Shown: positions 17,884-27,052 of the stretch, one piece after another
Layout of the letters: the number at the start of each line of letters is the position of its first letter
How positions within the stretch are numbered: the stretch's first letter is position 1
Origin: Roseovarius litorisediminis
GTDB taxonomy: Bacteria; Pseudomonadota; Alphaproteobacteria; Rhodobacterales; Rhodobacteraceae
Reading direction: 5' to 3'
Assembly: GCF_900172295.1 (NCBI RefSeq)
Contig: NZ_FWFL01000006.1
Location: 124,001 to 188,000, forward strand
Length of the DNA: 64,000 nucleotides
Notes under the pieces: generated by a model
The model's database searches: none
The model's input: only the letters and a program-made list of their open reading frames with translations
What the model was told of the DNA's origin: nothing
Program-made: the position numbers and the translations under genes

Positions 17884-18422
17884 ATTTGCAGTCTCCCTTT
17901 TGTTGGCAATTTGGCTTGGGAAAAGCCCTTTTGTTTGATTTCTACATGTTTACACTCAGCAAAAACCAAGTGTTTTTCTTACTTTTTCCCAGCCAAAACA
18001 TCAATTAATGTAAGTGACCTGTTCAGCCAATCAATTGAATGTTCATTCGATGATTGGGTTGCTTTATGAGTCGAGTCAAGTCAGGATTTGGTGCAGTCAC
18101 AAACACCCGGCACCTGAGTCACCTGTAGCAGTCTGGCGTGATTCAGCTCCATCAACGGCTCAGGAACCCTGAAATGACTCAGGAACAATACGTTATTCGG
18201 ATCGAACGAAACGACCCCGCCAATAGGAGTATGCCCAAGATGGAATGCGATCCGGCGTTCTTTAAAATCGCACACGCCCACACAGGTCATGCACATTTAT
18301 TTCGAAGACCGCGAAATCGCAGACGTCGTGGGGGGTGTGAAACGACGCTCATGCAGGAAGCAAAAACCACCTGGATCAATTTGGACGGATAACAGCGCAC
18401 AAGTGCCAAAGGACTGATAAAT
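17884..18422. other. Divergent promoter region between importer and demethylase operons
   Basis: A 539-base gap without a supported gene. It holds the operator-like inverted repeat at 18027-18057 and a second, smaller inverted pair, CTGAGTCA at 18114-18121 and TGACTCAG at 18175-18182. A short minus-strand frame at 18081-18296 has no recognisable features and is not called. I looked for a glycine riboswitch and did not find one. Confidence 0.5.
18027..18057. promoter_or_regulatory. Operator-like inverted repeat, candidate TetR/BetI-type site
   Basis: CCAATCA-attGAATG and CATTCgatGATTGG form an inverted repeat of about 30 bases with a two-base centre; the innermost arms are GAATG/CATTC. Size and shape fit a TetR-family site, and a BetI-like gene is in the importer operon. 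It lies about 145 bases upstream of the binding-protein start. Confidence 0.55.
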
Positions 18423-20882
18423 ATGACAGAAACCCTTCCTACCCACGCCCAGACCGTCATCATTGGCGGTGGATCGATCGGTTGTAACACCGCTTACCAC
18501 CTGACCAAATTGGGAATGAAAGACGTGGTGGTGCTGGAGCGCGACCAACTGACCAGCGGCACGACCTGGCACGCCGCGGGTCTGATCGTGGCGGGATTGC
18601 TGAAGTCCGAAGCCGAATGCGAAATCTACACCCATGGCCGCGATCTTTATGCCAATCTGGAAAAGGAAACCGGTATGTCGACTGGTTTTCGGGATGTAGG
18701 TTACCTGCAGATCGCCAACAACGAAGAACGCGTGCATGAGATGCGTCGGCTTGCCCCCTTCATGCGCCGCCACGGGATCAACATTTATGAAATTTCACCC
18801 AAGGAAACGGCGGAACTGTTCCCTATTGGCGACCTGAGCGATGTTTTGGCCGGTTTCTATATCCCTGAAGATGGGCGCGCGAACCCCGTTGATGTCACCA
18901 TGTCGCTGGCCAAGGGCGCGCGCATGGGCGGGGCCAAGATCTTCGAAGGTGTGACAGTCAGCGAAATCATGGCCAGGAACGGAACCGCGACCGGTGTGCG
19001 TACCGTGGACGGGCAGACGATCACGGCAGAAAACGTTGTCATCTGCGGTGGCATGTGGTCACGCCAATTGGGGGCATCCGCAGGGATCAATCTGCCGCTT
19101 CAGGCCGCCGAACATTATTACCTGATCACTGAGAATGTCGAAGGCCTCAGCCGCGATTTGCCGGTGCTTGAGGACCCTTCAACCTATACTTATTACCGTG
19201 AGGAAATGGGCGGCCTGATGCTGGGCCTGTTTGAACCGGGGGCCGCGCCCTGGAAGCTGGACGCCATCCCCGACGATTTCTCGTTTGGTGAGATTGAGCC
19301 GGACTGGGACCGTGTTGGCCCGCATCTTGAGCTGGCCTATAGCCGCGTACCGTCGACGCTGGATATCGGCGTGCGCAAACTGTTTTGCGGCCCGGAAAGC
19401 TTTACCCCGGACCTTGCCCCACTGGTCGGCGAGACACCGGAACTGCGCAATTGTTTTGTCGCCTGCGGTATGAATTCTCTGGGCATTCTGAACGGAGCTG
19501 GCACGGGCAAAGTTCTGGCGCATTGGATCGTGGATGGCATCCCGCCGATCGATGTCACCGGCATTAACGTCAACCGATTTACCAAGAACGAAGCGACCCG
19601 TGCCTTCCGGCGCGACAGGGGACCCGAGCTTCTGGGAAAGATGTTCGGTCAGCATTGCCACAACGAAAGCTTCAACACCGCACGCAACGTCAAACGCTCG
19701 GCTCTTTATGATCGGCTCAAGTCCAGAGGGGCTTTTTTCAGTGAAAGCCATAGCTGGGAACTGGCCGACTGGTTCGCGCCAACACCTGAAGAGGCGAAAA
19801 TCAAGGAATATTCATGGAGTCGGCAGAACTGGTTCAACTGGCACGCCGAGGAACACCGGGCCGCACGCGAGGAAGTGATCGTGATGGACATGTCCTCGAT
19901 GTCGAAGTTTCTGGTGCAGGGCCGTGATGCGTGCGCCCTGATGGGTCGGCTAAGCTGTAACGAGGTCGATGTAGAGCCGGGCCGTGTGGTCTATACCGCC
20001 TGGGTCAACGAAAAAGGCGGGTTCGAAGCCGATCTGACCGTGACCCGGCTTGAGCAGGACAAATACCTGGTCGTCGTCGGCGAAAATTCCCACGGCCACA
20101 CCGAAATGAGGATGCGCCGCCATATCGGGGCCGAGGAATTCGTCACCATCACTGACATCACGCCGGGCATTACGCAAATCAATGTCCACGGGCCAAACGC
20201 GCGCGAGTTGATGCAGCGGGTCAGCTTTGCCGATCTGTCTGACAAGGCGTTCGGGTTCATGACCGCACAGGAAATAGATGTCGGTTATTTCAACCTCCTC
20301 GCGATGCGCGTGACATTTGTCGGTGAACTGGGATGGGAGCTGCATGTGCCCGCGCTCCATGCCGTACAGGTTTACGATTTGTTGATGGAAGCCGGGGCCG
20401 ATCTGGGTGTGCGTGATGCCGGCATGCAGACGCTCGGCTCTCTTCGGCTGGAAAAGGCGTATCGTGACTTCGGGATAGATGTCGACAACACCGACAACCC
20501 GATAGAGGCTGGCCTTGGCTTCGCCGTGAAACTGGACAAACCTGGCGGATTCATCGGTCGCGACGCGCTGGCCGAGATCAGGGCGCAAGGCGTGCCTAAA
20601 ACCCGGATGCTGCAATTTCTGCTGCAAGACCCCGAACCACTGCTTTACGGCAACGAGCTGATCTATCTGAACGACCGAGAGGTCGGGTATATGCAGATCG
20701 GCGCCTTTGGTCACACGCTGGGCGGGGCCGTCGGTATAGGGTTTGCTGAAACGGACGAACCCCTGACCGCCGAGACCGTCAACACGGGCAGTTGGGAGGT
20801 TGAAGTGGCTGGTGTTCGCATCCCCGCAACCGCCTCGCTCAAACCGCTCTACGATCCTGGCATGGAAAAGATCAAACGTTAG
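18423..20882 (+). CDS. Dimethylglycine/sarcosine dehydrogenase-like FAD enzyme with GcvT domain
   Basis: An 819-residue fusion. Residues 1 to about 390 form a FAD-dependent amine oxidase (GGGSIGC Rossmann motif; TTWHAAGL with the His that carries FAD covalently in dimethylglycine dehydrogenase). A short central FAO-type domain and a C-terminal tetrahydrofolate-binding GcvT domain (from about 440) follow. Family members oxidise N-methyl groups and transfer the formaldehyde to tetrahydrofolate. It is the first of three such proteins in the window and the lead gene of an operon with the TMADH-like enzyme that starts 50 bases downstream. The substrate is probably an N-methylated glycine or similar secondary/tertiary amine. 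Confidence 0.9.
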   Translation: MTETLPTHAQTVIIGGGSIGCNTAYHLTKLGMKDVVVLERDQLTSGTTWHAAGLIVAGLLKSEAECEIYTHGRDLYANLEKETGMSTGFRDVGYLQIANNEERVHEMRRLAPFMRRHGINIYEISPKETAELFPIGDLSDVLAGFYIPEDGRANPVDVTMSLAKGARMGGAKIFEGVTVSEIMARNGTATGVRTVDGQTITAENVVICGGMWSRQLGASAGINLPLQAAEHYYLITENVEGLSRDLPVLEDPSTYTYYREEMGGLMLGLFEPGAAPWKLDAIPDDFSFGEIEPDWDRVGPHLELAYSRVPSTLDIGVRKLFCGPESFTPDLAPLVGETPELRNCFVACGMNSLGILNGAGTGKVLAHWIVDGIPPIDVTGINVNRFTKNEATRAFRRDRGPELLGKMFGQHCHNESFNTARNVKRSALYDRLKSRGAFFSESHSWELADWFAPTPEEAKIKEYSWSRQNWFNWHAEEHRAAREEVIVMDMSSMSKFLVQGRDACALMGRLSCNEVDVEPGRVVYTAWVNEKGGFEADLTVTRLEQDKYLVVVGENSHGHTEMRMRRHIGAEEFVTITDITPGITQINVHGPNARELMQRVSFADLSDKAFGFMTAQEIDVGYFNLLAMRVTFVGELGWELHVPALHAVQVYDLLMEAGADLGVRDAGMQTLGSLRLEKAYRDFGIDVDNTDNPIEAGLGFAVKLDKPGGFIGRDALAEIRAQGVPKTRMLQFLLQDPEPLLYGNELIYLNDREVGYMQIGAFGHTLGGAVGIGFAETDEPLTAETVNTGSWEVEVAGVRIPATASLKPLYDPGMEKIKR

Positions 20883-20932
20883 GGTCAGGGCCTAGGCCTG
20901 ATCCCCAACGCACATTGGCAAGGAACCAAGAA

Positions 20933-23008
20933 ATGGCCCGTGATCCCCGCTATGATATCCTGTTCGAACCGGTTCAGATCGGCCCGGTCACGGCGCCCAA
21001 CCGGTTCATGCAGGCGCCACATTGCAATGGCATGGGCCGTATGTATCCCGACAGCATGATCGCCATGCGTGGCATGAAAGCCGAAGGCGGGTGGGGCATC
21101 GTAGCCACCGAGCAGTGCGATTTTCACCCGACCGGCGATGTGACACCCTTTACCGAAACCCGGCTTTGGGGCGACATGGATGTGCCTTATCTGGCGGGCA
21201 TGGTGAACGCAGTGCACAAACATGGCGGGCTGGCAGCGGTGGAACTGGTTCACAATGGCCATGACAGCGGCAACATCTACAGCCGCGAAGTGCCCATCGG
21301 TCCGATGCACCGTCCCGTCTCATGGCGCGATCACCCGGTACAGGCACGCGCCATGGACCTAAGCGATATCCGTGCCTATCGCCGCTGGCACCGCGAGGCC
21401 GCGCTGCGCGCCCGCGACGCAGGGTTCGACATTGTCGTGGTCTATGCCGGGCATGATGGCACGATGCCATCGCATTTCCTGTCACGACGGCACAACCAGC
21501 GCGGTGATGAATATGGCGGCAGCCTTGAAAATCGCCTGCGGCTTTATCGCGAACTTCTGGAAGACACGCTTGATGCAGTTGGCGATACCATGGGCGTGAT
21601 TGCCCGTTTTGCGGTGGATGAGATGATGGGTCCAGATGGTCTAGAATGGCAGCACGAAGGCCGTGACGCGATCGAGATGCTGGCCGAAGTTCCACACATG
21701 TGGGACGTCAATGTTTCCAATTGGGAAAACGACTCCATGACCTCGCGCTTCGCGCCAGAGGGCTATCAGGAGGAATATATCGCCTTCGTCAAACAGGTGA
21801 CCAGCAAACCGGTTTCCACCGTCGGTCGCTATACCTCACCCGACGCGATGGTGTCGGCCATCCGCCGCGGGTTGGTCGACATGATCTGTGCTGCTCGCCC
21901 ATCGATCGCCGATCCGTTCCTGCCCAACAAGATCAAAGAAGGGCGCATCGAAGATATTCGCGAATGCATTGGCTGCAATATCTGTGCCGCATGGAACAAT
22001 ATCTCGGCCCCCATCCGCTGCACTCAAAACCCCACCATGGGCGAGGAATGGCGCAAAGGCTGGCACCCGGAAAAGATCGCCCCGAAAAGCACGGACTCGC
22101 ACGTGCTGGTGGTCGGGGCCGGTCCGGCGGGGCTTGAGGCCGCGCATCAACTGGGCAAACGCGGCTACCGCGTAACCTTGGCCGAGGCCACTGCGCAGGC
22201 CGGTGGGCGGGTCACCCGGGAAAGCGCCATGCCAAATTTGAATGCCTGGGCGAGGGTCCGGGATTACCGCATGGGCCAAATAGCACCCATGGTGAATGTC
22301 GAACTTTACCTCAACAGTGAACTCAGCGCAGATCAGGTGCTGGAATTCGGCGCCGATCACGTGGCGCTGGCCACGGGTGCCACTTGGCGGCGGGATGGCA
22401 TCGGGCGGCATATCAGGAACCCGATCCCCGGGGTGGTCTCCTCCAACAGCTTCAGCCCCGATGACATCATGGACGGCAAGCGCCCAGAAAAAGGATCCGT
22501 CGTGATCTTTGATGATGACCACTATTACATGGGCAGCATGATGGCCGAACTATTGGCGGGCGAAGGCTATCAGGTCTCGCTGGTGACGCCGGGCCTTTGC
22601 GTCAGTAGCTGGACCGAGCATTCTTTGGAGCAGGAACATATCGAAAAACGACTGGTCGGCCTGGGTGTGGAAATCCTGCCACGCCACAGCGTATTGTCAC
22701 TGGGCAGCGGGGGTGTTCAGCTGGAAAACCTCGTGACCGGTGAACTGCTGGCGCGGTCGGGTGCGCTGGTGCCGGTGACCATGCGCCTACCCAACGATGC
22801 ACTCTATGGCGCGCTGGTTGCGGATCAGAAGAAACTTGACGCGGCCGGCATCAAATCCCTGCGCCGTATTGGGGATTGTTACGGCCCAGCCACCATCGCG
22901 GCGGCGGTCTACGAAGGCCACCGTTATGCCCGCGAGCTTGATACCGAGGCTAACCCGGATGGCGTGCCTTTCAAAACCGTGAAATACGATTTGGAACTCG
23001 GGGGGTGA
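20933..23008 (+). CDS. Trimethylamine-dehydrogenase-like flavoprotein (DgcA/TMADH family)
   Basis: A paralogue of the 10987-13068 protein, about 691 residues. NRFMQAPHC keeps the cysteine that binds FMN in TMADH, and DIVVVYAGHDG keeps the active-site Tyr and His. The cluster motif is CIGCNIC...C with 11 residues before the last Cys, and the ADP/FAD motif VVGAGPAGLEAA follows. The TMADH cage tyrosine is replaced (TEQC), while tryptophans occur near the other two cage positions (SNWEN and CAAW). I start at 20933 (MARDPRYD) because AAGGAACC lies upstream; an earlier TTG lacks a site. The pair with the FAD/GcvT protein resembles dimethylglycine catabolic systems. Confidence 0.87.
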   Translation: MARDPRYDILFEPVQIGPVTAPNRFMQAPHCNGMGRMYPDSMIAMRGMKAEGGWGIVATEQCDFHPTGDVTPFTETRLWGDMDVPYLAGMVNAVHKHGGLAAVELVHNGHDSGNIYSREVPIGPMHRPVSWRDHPVQARAMDLSDIRAYRRWHREAALRARDAGFDIVVVYAGHDGTMPSHFLSRRHNQRGDEYGGSLENRLRLYRELLEDTLDAVGDTMGVIARFAVDEMMGPDGLEWQHEGRDAIEMLAEVPHMWDVNVSNWENDSMTSRFAPEGYQEEYIAFVKQVTSKPVSTVGRYTSPDAMVSAIRRGLVDMICAARPSIADPFLPNKIKEGRIEDIRECIGCNICAAWNNISAPIRCTQNPTMGEEWRKGWHPEKIAPKSTDSHVLVVGAGPAGLEAAHQLGKRGYRVTLAEATAQAGGRVTRESAMPNLNAWARVRDYRMGQIAPMVNVELYLNSELSADQVLEFGADHVALATGATWRRDGIGRHIRNPIPGVVSSNSFSPDDIMDGKRPEKGSVVIFDDDHYYMGSMMAELLAGEGYQVSLVTPGLCVSSWTEHSLEQEHIEKRLVGLGVEILPRHSVLSLGSGGVQLENLVTGELLARSGALVPVTMRLPNDALYGALVADQKKLDAAGIKSLRRIGDCYGPATIAAAVYEGHRYARELDTEANPDGVPFKTVKYDLELGG

Positions 23009-23096
23009 CCGTCTCGGCGCTCTCCCGGGTGTCCGACCGAAAAGCCGCTGCGAACCCGTATCAGCCTGTCGACTCTGCTTTCAAACCGAAGACAAC

Positions 23097-23417
23097 ATAC
23101 CCTATTTCTACCTCCTTCTGGCTGTCCTGGCCAAGACAGTCGTCACCTTGGCGCTTCAGACCAGTGAATAGTTCAGGCCTGCGTTTGTTGTTGTAATCGG
23201 CTATGCGACCTCCTTCTACTTCATGGCACTTGTCTTGAAATTCCTGCCGGTTGGTGTCTTCTATGCCATTTGGTCCGGTCTCGGCACTGCCATGATCGCG
23301 ATGATGGGAAGGCTAGTTTTCGACCAGCTACCCGGCTTTCCGGCCTATCTGGGAACAGCCCTCATCCTGATCGAGATTTTGGTGATACCGTTCTTTTCCA
23401 AAACGGCGAGGCATTGA
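23097..23417 (+). pseudogene. Small multidrug resistance (SMR/EmrE-QacE-like) transporter pseudogene
   Basis: The translated frame is collinear with SMR transporters: IPYFYLLLAVLAKTVVTLALQ then a TAG stop (23169-23171), followed in the same frame by FRPAFVVVIGYATSFYF and LKFLPVGVFYAIWSGLG. The family glutamate position in the first helix is a Lys (LAKT), the expected start codon reads ATA, and a few residues around the stop are missing. Three independent defects make a functional product unlikely. It follows the TMADH-like gene by less than 100 bases. Confidence 0.75.
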
Positions 23418-23740
23418 TCATCCGTTTGGACCCCCAATCGTCGTTTTCACATTTCTTGGTCTAGCACCCGCTGCCGCGTTCTCGTGCAGATTTGTTGGAA
23501 CGCAGATTGGGTCGTTGCAGCGCAGTCCGCGAACTTCTGGCCAATCTCGCATTCTCCCCTTCCGCGACAAGACAGGAATTGACATCCGGTGACACACTTT
23601 TTGTTTACGACCGCAACCGGGCGACCTGGGAGATCACCGAGAATGTCACAACAGTGTTTTTTGGGGCCACAAGGCGGGCGGCTGCTGACTCGGGCACGAC
23701 GTCGCCGCTGAAGAAGCGAGGTTGAAATTCTTTTTACAAA
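23418..23740. other. Intergenic region without supported gene
   Basis: About 320 bases between the SMR pseudogene and the HPr-kinase-like gene. A 77-codon plus-strand frame (23492-23725) shows no motif, no ribosome-binding site and no family resemblance; it may be remnant coding DNA. I see no promoter or terminator I can defend. Confidence 0.4.
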
Positions 23741-25003
23741 TCAACTGGCGTCGCAAACGGAAACCAAATTGCGGGATCGCATAAAACCCAAAAGCTCTGC
23801 GGTGTCTTTTTCGATCTTTTCGGCCTCGCAAGCTGGAAAAGCTTCTTGCAGGATACCAGCAATTGTCAGGCCGGTTGCCGGCGTTTCTAGCAAAGTCCAA
23901 ATTGCGGCGGCGATTTGGTTTAAACTGTAAAAATTGCGTTCTTCTATTTGCCACAAAAAGGTATCAGATCCAATCTGACGGGGTATCACCAGGTCGTTAC
24001 GTTGATAAACAAGGTGTAGATCTGCAATCTTGCAGTCAATTTCATCCGGCTCCGGGGGGCATGGCGGACCTATTTCGATATTCGGGGAAGGAATTTTATC
24101 CCCGCTGAAAGCGTCCCTGATTAAAGGAACGGCGTCTTCAAGATCGGAATATTGCAGCTTGAGGCAAACAACGTTCTCGGCCATCGCAACAATCTGATCG
24201 AAATGCGTGTCGACGGCACCCGGATCAGCGATGTTTTGACGGATCAGATAACTTGCCGTCTCGGCGATATCTACCTGATGCAACGAGGCTGCCACCCCCT
24301 CTTTACGAGAGAGGATTACAAACCCGGCCAAAGGAGCCCGACTGCCGCGCGTTGCGAGGTTTGGCATGTCTACGAAACCATAACGCTTGTCGCGCACTGT
24401 CAGATGAGCGTCCACGAATGCGTGAAACTCGGGGGTGACTTTTGGCGGCAGGGGTAATCGTAGCCGGGGCTGAACCCCAAGGCTATAGGCCCGTCCATCT
24501 GGCAGGACAGGCAGGATATCGTCGCAAAAAAGGCTGATGCCTTGTTCTGTTGCAAGGCGGGTGACCAGAGTTGTTTTACCCGCGTGATACGGCCCGGTGA
24601 GTGCTACCAGATGCCCGCCGATACAAACCGCGCCGCAATGCAGGCCCAGAGTTCCGGGGTGGGCATCGCAAAACGCCTGCGACAGATCCGCAACCACAGC
24701 ACAGGTTGCCCCTGCCAGTCCAAGATTCTGAAGTGCCCGATGCGTCCAACGGGACCGGAAATCGTAACTTCCGTCGTCTTTTCTTCGGATTGTAGTCGCC
24801 GGTATCGGTGATGTGGGGTGATATTGTCGCTTCGAGTGGATCCATCCGGGCATGACCGTATCCAACGCCCGGCCGACGTCTGGAGCGTCATGCAGATTGA
24901 CAGCGTGAGGGATATCCACAATTTGCAGAGACTCAATATCGGACTTGGGGGGCGCATCACCTGCGCCCCCCTTTTTCTTAGTCATGTGACCAGTTTGGCC
25001 CAT
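23741..25003 (-). CDS. HPr-kinase-like P-loop protein fused to a PqqD-like domain
   Basis: About 420 residues. Residues ~115-200 resemble the P-loop core of HPr kinase/phosphorylase: Walker A GPYHAGKTT (137-145) and the acidic pair FCDDILPV (161-162). The last ~90 residues resemble PqqD-type peptide-binding domains (FLWQIEERNFYSLNQIAAAIW, then a helix with EKDTAELLGFM). HprK-related kinases and PqqD-type proteins are known to co-occur in peptide-modification-like gene sets (the HPr-rel-A type systems); here they are one polypeptide. The start at 25003 lies one base after the stop of the Gly-rich protein gene, so translation is probably coupled. A longer Ala/Val-rich frame upstream is the shadow of that gene's repeats. 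Role unknown; peptide handling is an inference. Confidence 0.72.
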   Translation of the reverse strand: MGQTGHMTKKKGGAGDAPPKSDIESLQIVDIPHAVNLHDAPDVGRALDTVMPGWIHSKRQYHPTSPIPATTIRRKDDGSYDFRSRWTHRALQNLGLAGATCAVVADLSQAFCDAHPGTLGLHCGAVCIGGHLVALTGPYHAGKTTLVTRLATEQGISLFCDDILPVLPDGRAYSLGVQPRLRLPLPPKVTPEFHAFVDAHLTVRDKRYGFVDMPNLATRGSRAPLAGFVILSRKEGVAASLHQVDIAETASYLIRQNIADPGAVDTHFDQIVAMAENVVCLKLQYSDLEDAVPLIRDAFSGDKIPSPNIEIGPPCPPEPDEIDCKIADLHLVYQRNDLVIPRQIGSDTFLWQIEERNFYSLNQIAAAIWTLLETPATGLTIAGILQEAFPACEAEKIEKDTAELLGFMRSRNLVSVCDAS

Positions 25004-25004
25004 G

Positions 25005-25403
25005 CTAGTTATTAGCGCTAGTAGAGCTGCTTGACGAATCTGTGGAGCTACCTGAGTCGTCAGACCCACCTGTACCGCTACCGTCATCGGATCCACCGCC
25101 AGAGCCGCTTCCGCTAGATCCATCGCCCCCGCCACCGGAGCCACCACCGGAGCCACCGCCAGCACCGCCACCGGAGCCACCACCGGAGCCACCACCTGCA
25201 CCGCCACCGGAGCCACCGCCAGCACCACCACCGGAGCCACCGCCGCCGTCACCACCGCCGCCGTCGCCGCCGCCGTCACCGCCAGAGGCATGTGCCGCGC
25301 CGAGATGCATCATGACCGGCGCAACGTAGGCGACACCGCTCGCAAGGCCGAGTCTTGCCAGCAGCTTGCGCCGCGACAGATCTGGGGTCTCGTTCTCATC
25401 CAT
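25005..25403 (-). CDS. Exported Gly/Ser-rich repeat protein with twin-arginine-like leader
   Basis: About 132 residues. The leader PDLSRRKLLARLGLASG and a hydrophobic stretch ending in HLGAAHASGG precede a long low-complexity region of GGGS/GGGA repeats, followed by an Asp/Ser-rich tail ending in SSSTSANN. No catalytic domain is present. A GGAG site supports the ATG at 25403. The leader and the GGDGGGGDGGGG junction are nearly the same as in the S8 protease encoded next to it, while the downstream gene encodes an HprK/PqqD fusion. It could be a structural or secreted peptide product of this module, but that is an inference. Confidence 0.7.
   Translation of the reverse strand: MDENETPDLSRRKLLARLGLASGVAYVAPVMMHLGAAHASGGDGGGDGGGGDGGGGSGGGAGGGSGGGAGGGSGGGSGGGAGGGSGGGSGGGGDGSSGSGSGGGSDDGSGTGGSDDSGSSTDSSSSSTSANN
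25105..25290 (-). repeat. Tandem 12-bp coding repeats (GGGS/GGGA)
   Basis: Imperfect tandem repeats of a 12-bp unit encoding Gly-Gly-Gly-Ser or Gly-Gly-Gly-Ala within the Gly-rich exported protein. The array is prone to slippage, so its length may differ among strains. It is coding sequence and not a CRISPR. Confidence 0.8.
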
Positions 25404-25474
25404 GAATTTTCTCCAATTTGTTTCCGTCGACCGCACGCAACGTGCGACACTACAAAAACGGGATAGTTTCAGTT

Positions 25475-26932
25475 TTATTCCCCCGATGCGGGAAATACAT
25501 TCGCCTCATCGGCGAAACATTGCCCAGGGGCAGCGACAAGGCCGTTTCCAAACACCGGATCGACCCCCGGATCCCCCAAGTCTTTGGCGCAACGCATCAT
25601 TTCGCCTATCGTTACGTTCAAGGGCAGGTTTGGCAGACGCATTAGTTGCACTGCAAGCGAGGCCGTGACGAACGGCGCGGCATAAGAGGTGCCCGATTTC
25701 AGGCGGCCGCCTGAAATCGACGCCGCCACCCAAACACCCACACCGGGTGCGGCAAAGTTTATATACGGGCCACGATTGGCCTGGCGATAGACGTGTTCCT
25801 GTTTGTCAACTGCAGTCACCGCCAATACCCTTTCAAAGGCTGCCGGATAGGCCGGTCCTGCCCCGGGGCCGTTGTTCCCCGCCGCTGCGACCACGGCAAC
25901 ACCTGCTGCAGCGGCCCGTTCCACAACCTGCTCTAGCAATGAATTTTCAGGGCCGGAAAAGCTCATATTAATGACGCTGACCTTGGCTTCGAGCAGGATA
26001 TCAACCGCCTGCACCAGCGAGAACACATCCGCCTGATCACCGGAACTGCCCTTGTGAAACGCCTCAACTGCAACCAACTCGGCATTTGGCAACAAGCCCG
26101 GCACCCGTTGATCCATCCTTCCGACAAACATGGCGGCAATTGCAGTGCCGTGCTTACGTCCTGCCGACTGGCGTCCATCCAGGTCAACCTGATGAACCGT
26201 CAGGTTTTGGCCCGACAAAGCGTCATGATCCAGATTTATCCCGGTGTCGATCATTCCGATGCGCGGCGCATATATACTTGGCCAGCCCGACCATCCGATC
26301 ATCTCGTTCGCAGCGCAGGCGCCATCGTCACAGAGAAAATCATCGGGCGTATAAAAATGATTCACTTCCGGAGTTGAATCCGGGACGAGGCTCCGAAGTT
26401 CTTTTCGCCCTTCCTCGATCGAACGCCCGGAAGGAACCGACAGTCGGTAAAGCTTTCCGCCCAAAACCGTGTTGGTCGCCGTTGCCTGAACCGAGTATCC
26501 TGCCGCCCGCGCCCGATCCAGGCCTTTGCTGGCTGCAGGCAGAAACATCACGATTTCGGTTGGCGGTTTCGGTGTACTATTTGCTGCCTTGCGGCGGTGC
26601 TGAGTTTGCGAGATGCCTGCATTGTCTGCGCCACCATCCCGACCACTTTCACCGCCATTGTTTCCTTTCTCACCGCGATCAGATCCGCTTGGCCCGGACG
26701 AGCCGCCACCACCTCCGGATGCGCCGCCACCAGGGCCTCCGTCGTTACCAGCATCTCCACCGCCGGACCCGCCGCCACCATCCCCCCCGCCGCCATCCCC
26801 ACCGCCTGAGGCATGTGCGACACCCAGATTGGTTAATGCAGGCGCACTGTAAATTGTCACGCCGGCCAAACCGATACGTTTAAGAAGCCTGCGGCGTGCA
26901 AGGTCGGGGCTATCATTTTCGCGGTCACTCAT
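25475..26932 (-). CDS. Exported subtilisin-like (S8) serine protease with Gly-rich linker
   Basis: 485 residues. A twin-arginine-like leader (PDLARRRLLKRIGLAG...GVAHASGG) is followed by a Gly-rich, low-complexity linker to about residue 105. Then comes a subtilase domain with the full triad: Asp229 in MIDTGINLDH, His261 in KHGTAIAAMF, Ser416 in SGTSYAAP; Asn353 fits the oxyanion hole. Its leader and Gly-rich junction match those of the neighbouring exported protein, so both probably follow one export route. A GGGAGA site precedes the ATG at 26932. It is divergent from the ECF sigma factor gene, which may control it. The target is unknown; the Gly-rich neighbour is an attractive candidate. Confidence 0.85.
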   Translation of the reverse strand: MSDRENDSPDLARRRLLKRIGLAGVTIYSAPALTNLGVAHASGGGDGGGGDGGGGSGGGDAGNDGGPGGGASGGGGGSSGPSGSDRGEKGNNGGESGRDGGADNAGISQTQHRRKAANSTPKPPTEIVMFLPAASKGLDRARAAGYSVQATATNTVLGGKLYRLSVPSGRSIEEGRKELRSLVPDSTPEVNHFYTPDDFLCDDGACAANEMIGWSGWPSIYAPRIGMIDTGINLDHDALSGQNLTVHQVDLDGRQSAGRKHGTAIAAMFVGRMDQRVPGLLPNAELVAVEAFHKGSSGDQADVFSLVQAVDILLEAKVSVINMSFSGPENSLLEQVVERAAAAGVAVVAAAGNNGPGAGPAYPAAFERVLAVTAVDKQEHVYRQANRGPYINFAAPGVGVWVAASISGGRLKSGTSYAAPFVTASLAVQLMRLPNLPLNVTIGEMMRCAKDLGDPGVDPVFGNGLVAAPGQCFADEANVFPASGE

Positions 26933-27052
26933 GAATCATGATCTCCCTGCAGTTAAGATGTGGTACTGACAAAGCCGCTCCAGACTATCAAAACGTTGCA
27001 TCCCACCGGATTATTCATAGATTTCGCCTTAGAGATATTCACATTAAATTGT

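Noticed and set aside
18297..18422. Possible glycine riboswitch before the FAD/GcvT gene
   Set aside because: No conserved glycine-aptamer core or tandem arrangement can be found by eye.
23492..23725. 77-codon frame after the SMR pseudogene
   Set aside because: No ribosome-binding site, motif or homology that I can recognise.
25105..25290. Repetitive DNA resembling a repeat array
   Set aside because: The unit is 12 bp without spacers and is in frame with a Gly-rich protein; it is not a CRISPR.
25004..25291. Ala/Val-rich N-terminal extension of the HprK/PqqD protein
   Set aside because: It is the shifted-frame shadow of the GGGS/GGGA repeats of the neighbouring gene. The ATG directly after that gene's stop gives a sensible protein.
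25042..25329. Pro-rich plus-strand frame, and similar one at 26613-26852
   Set aside because: Antisense shadows of Gly-rich coding repeats; no other coding evidence.
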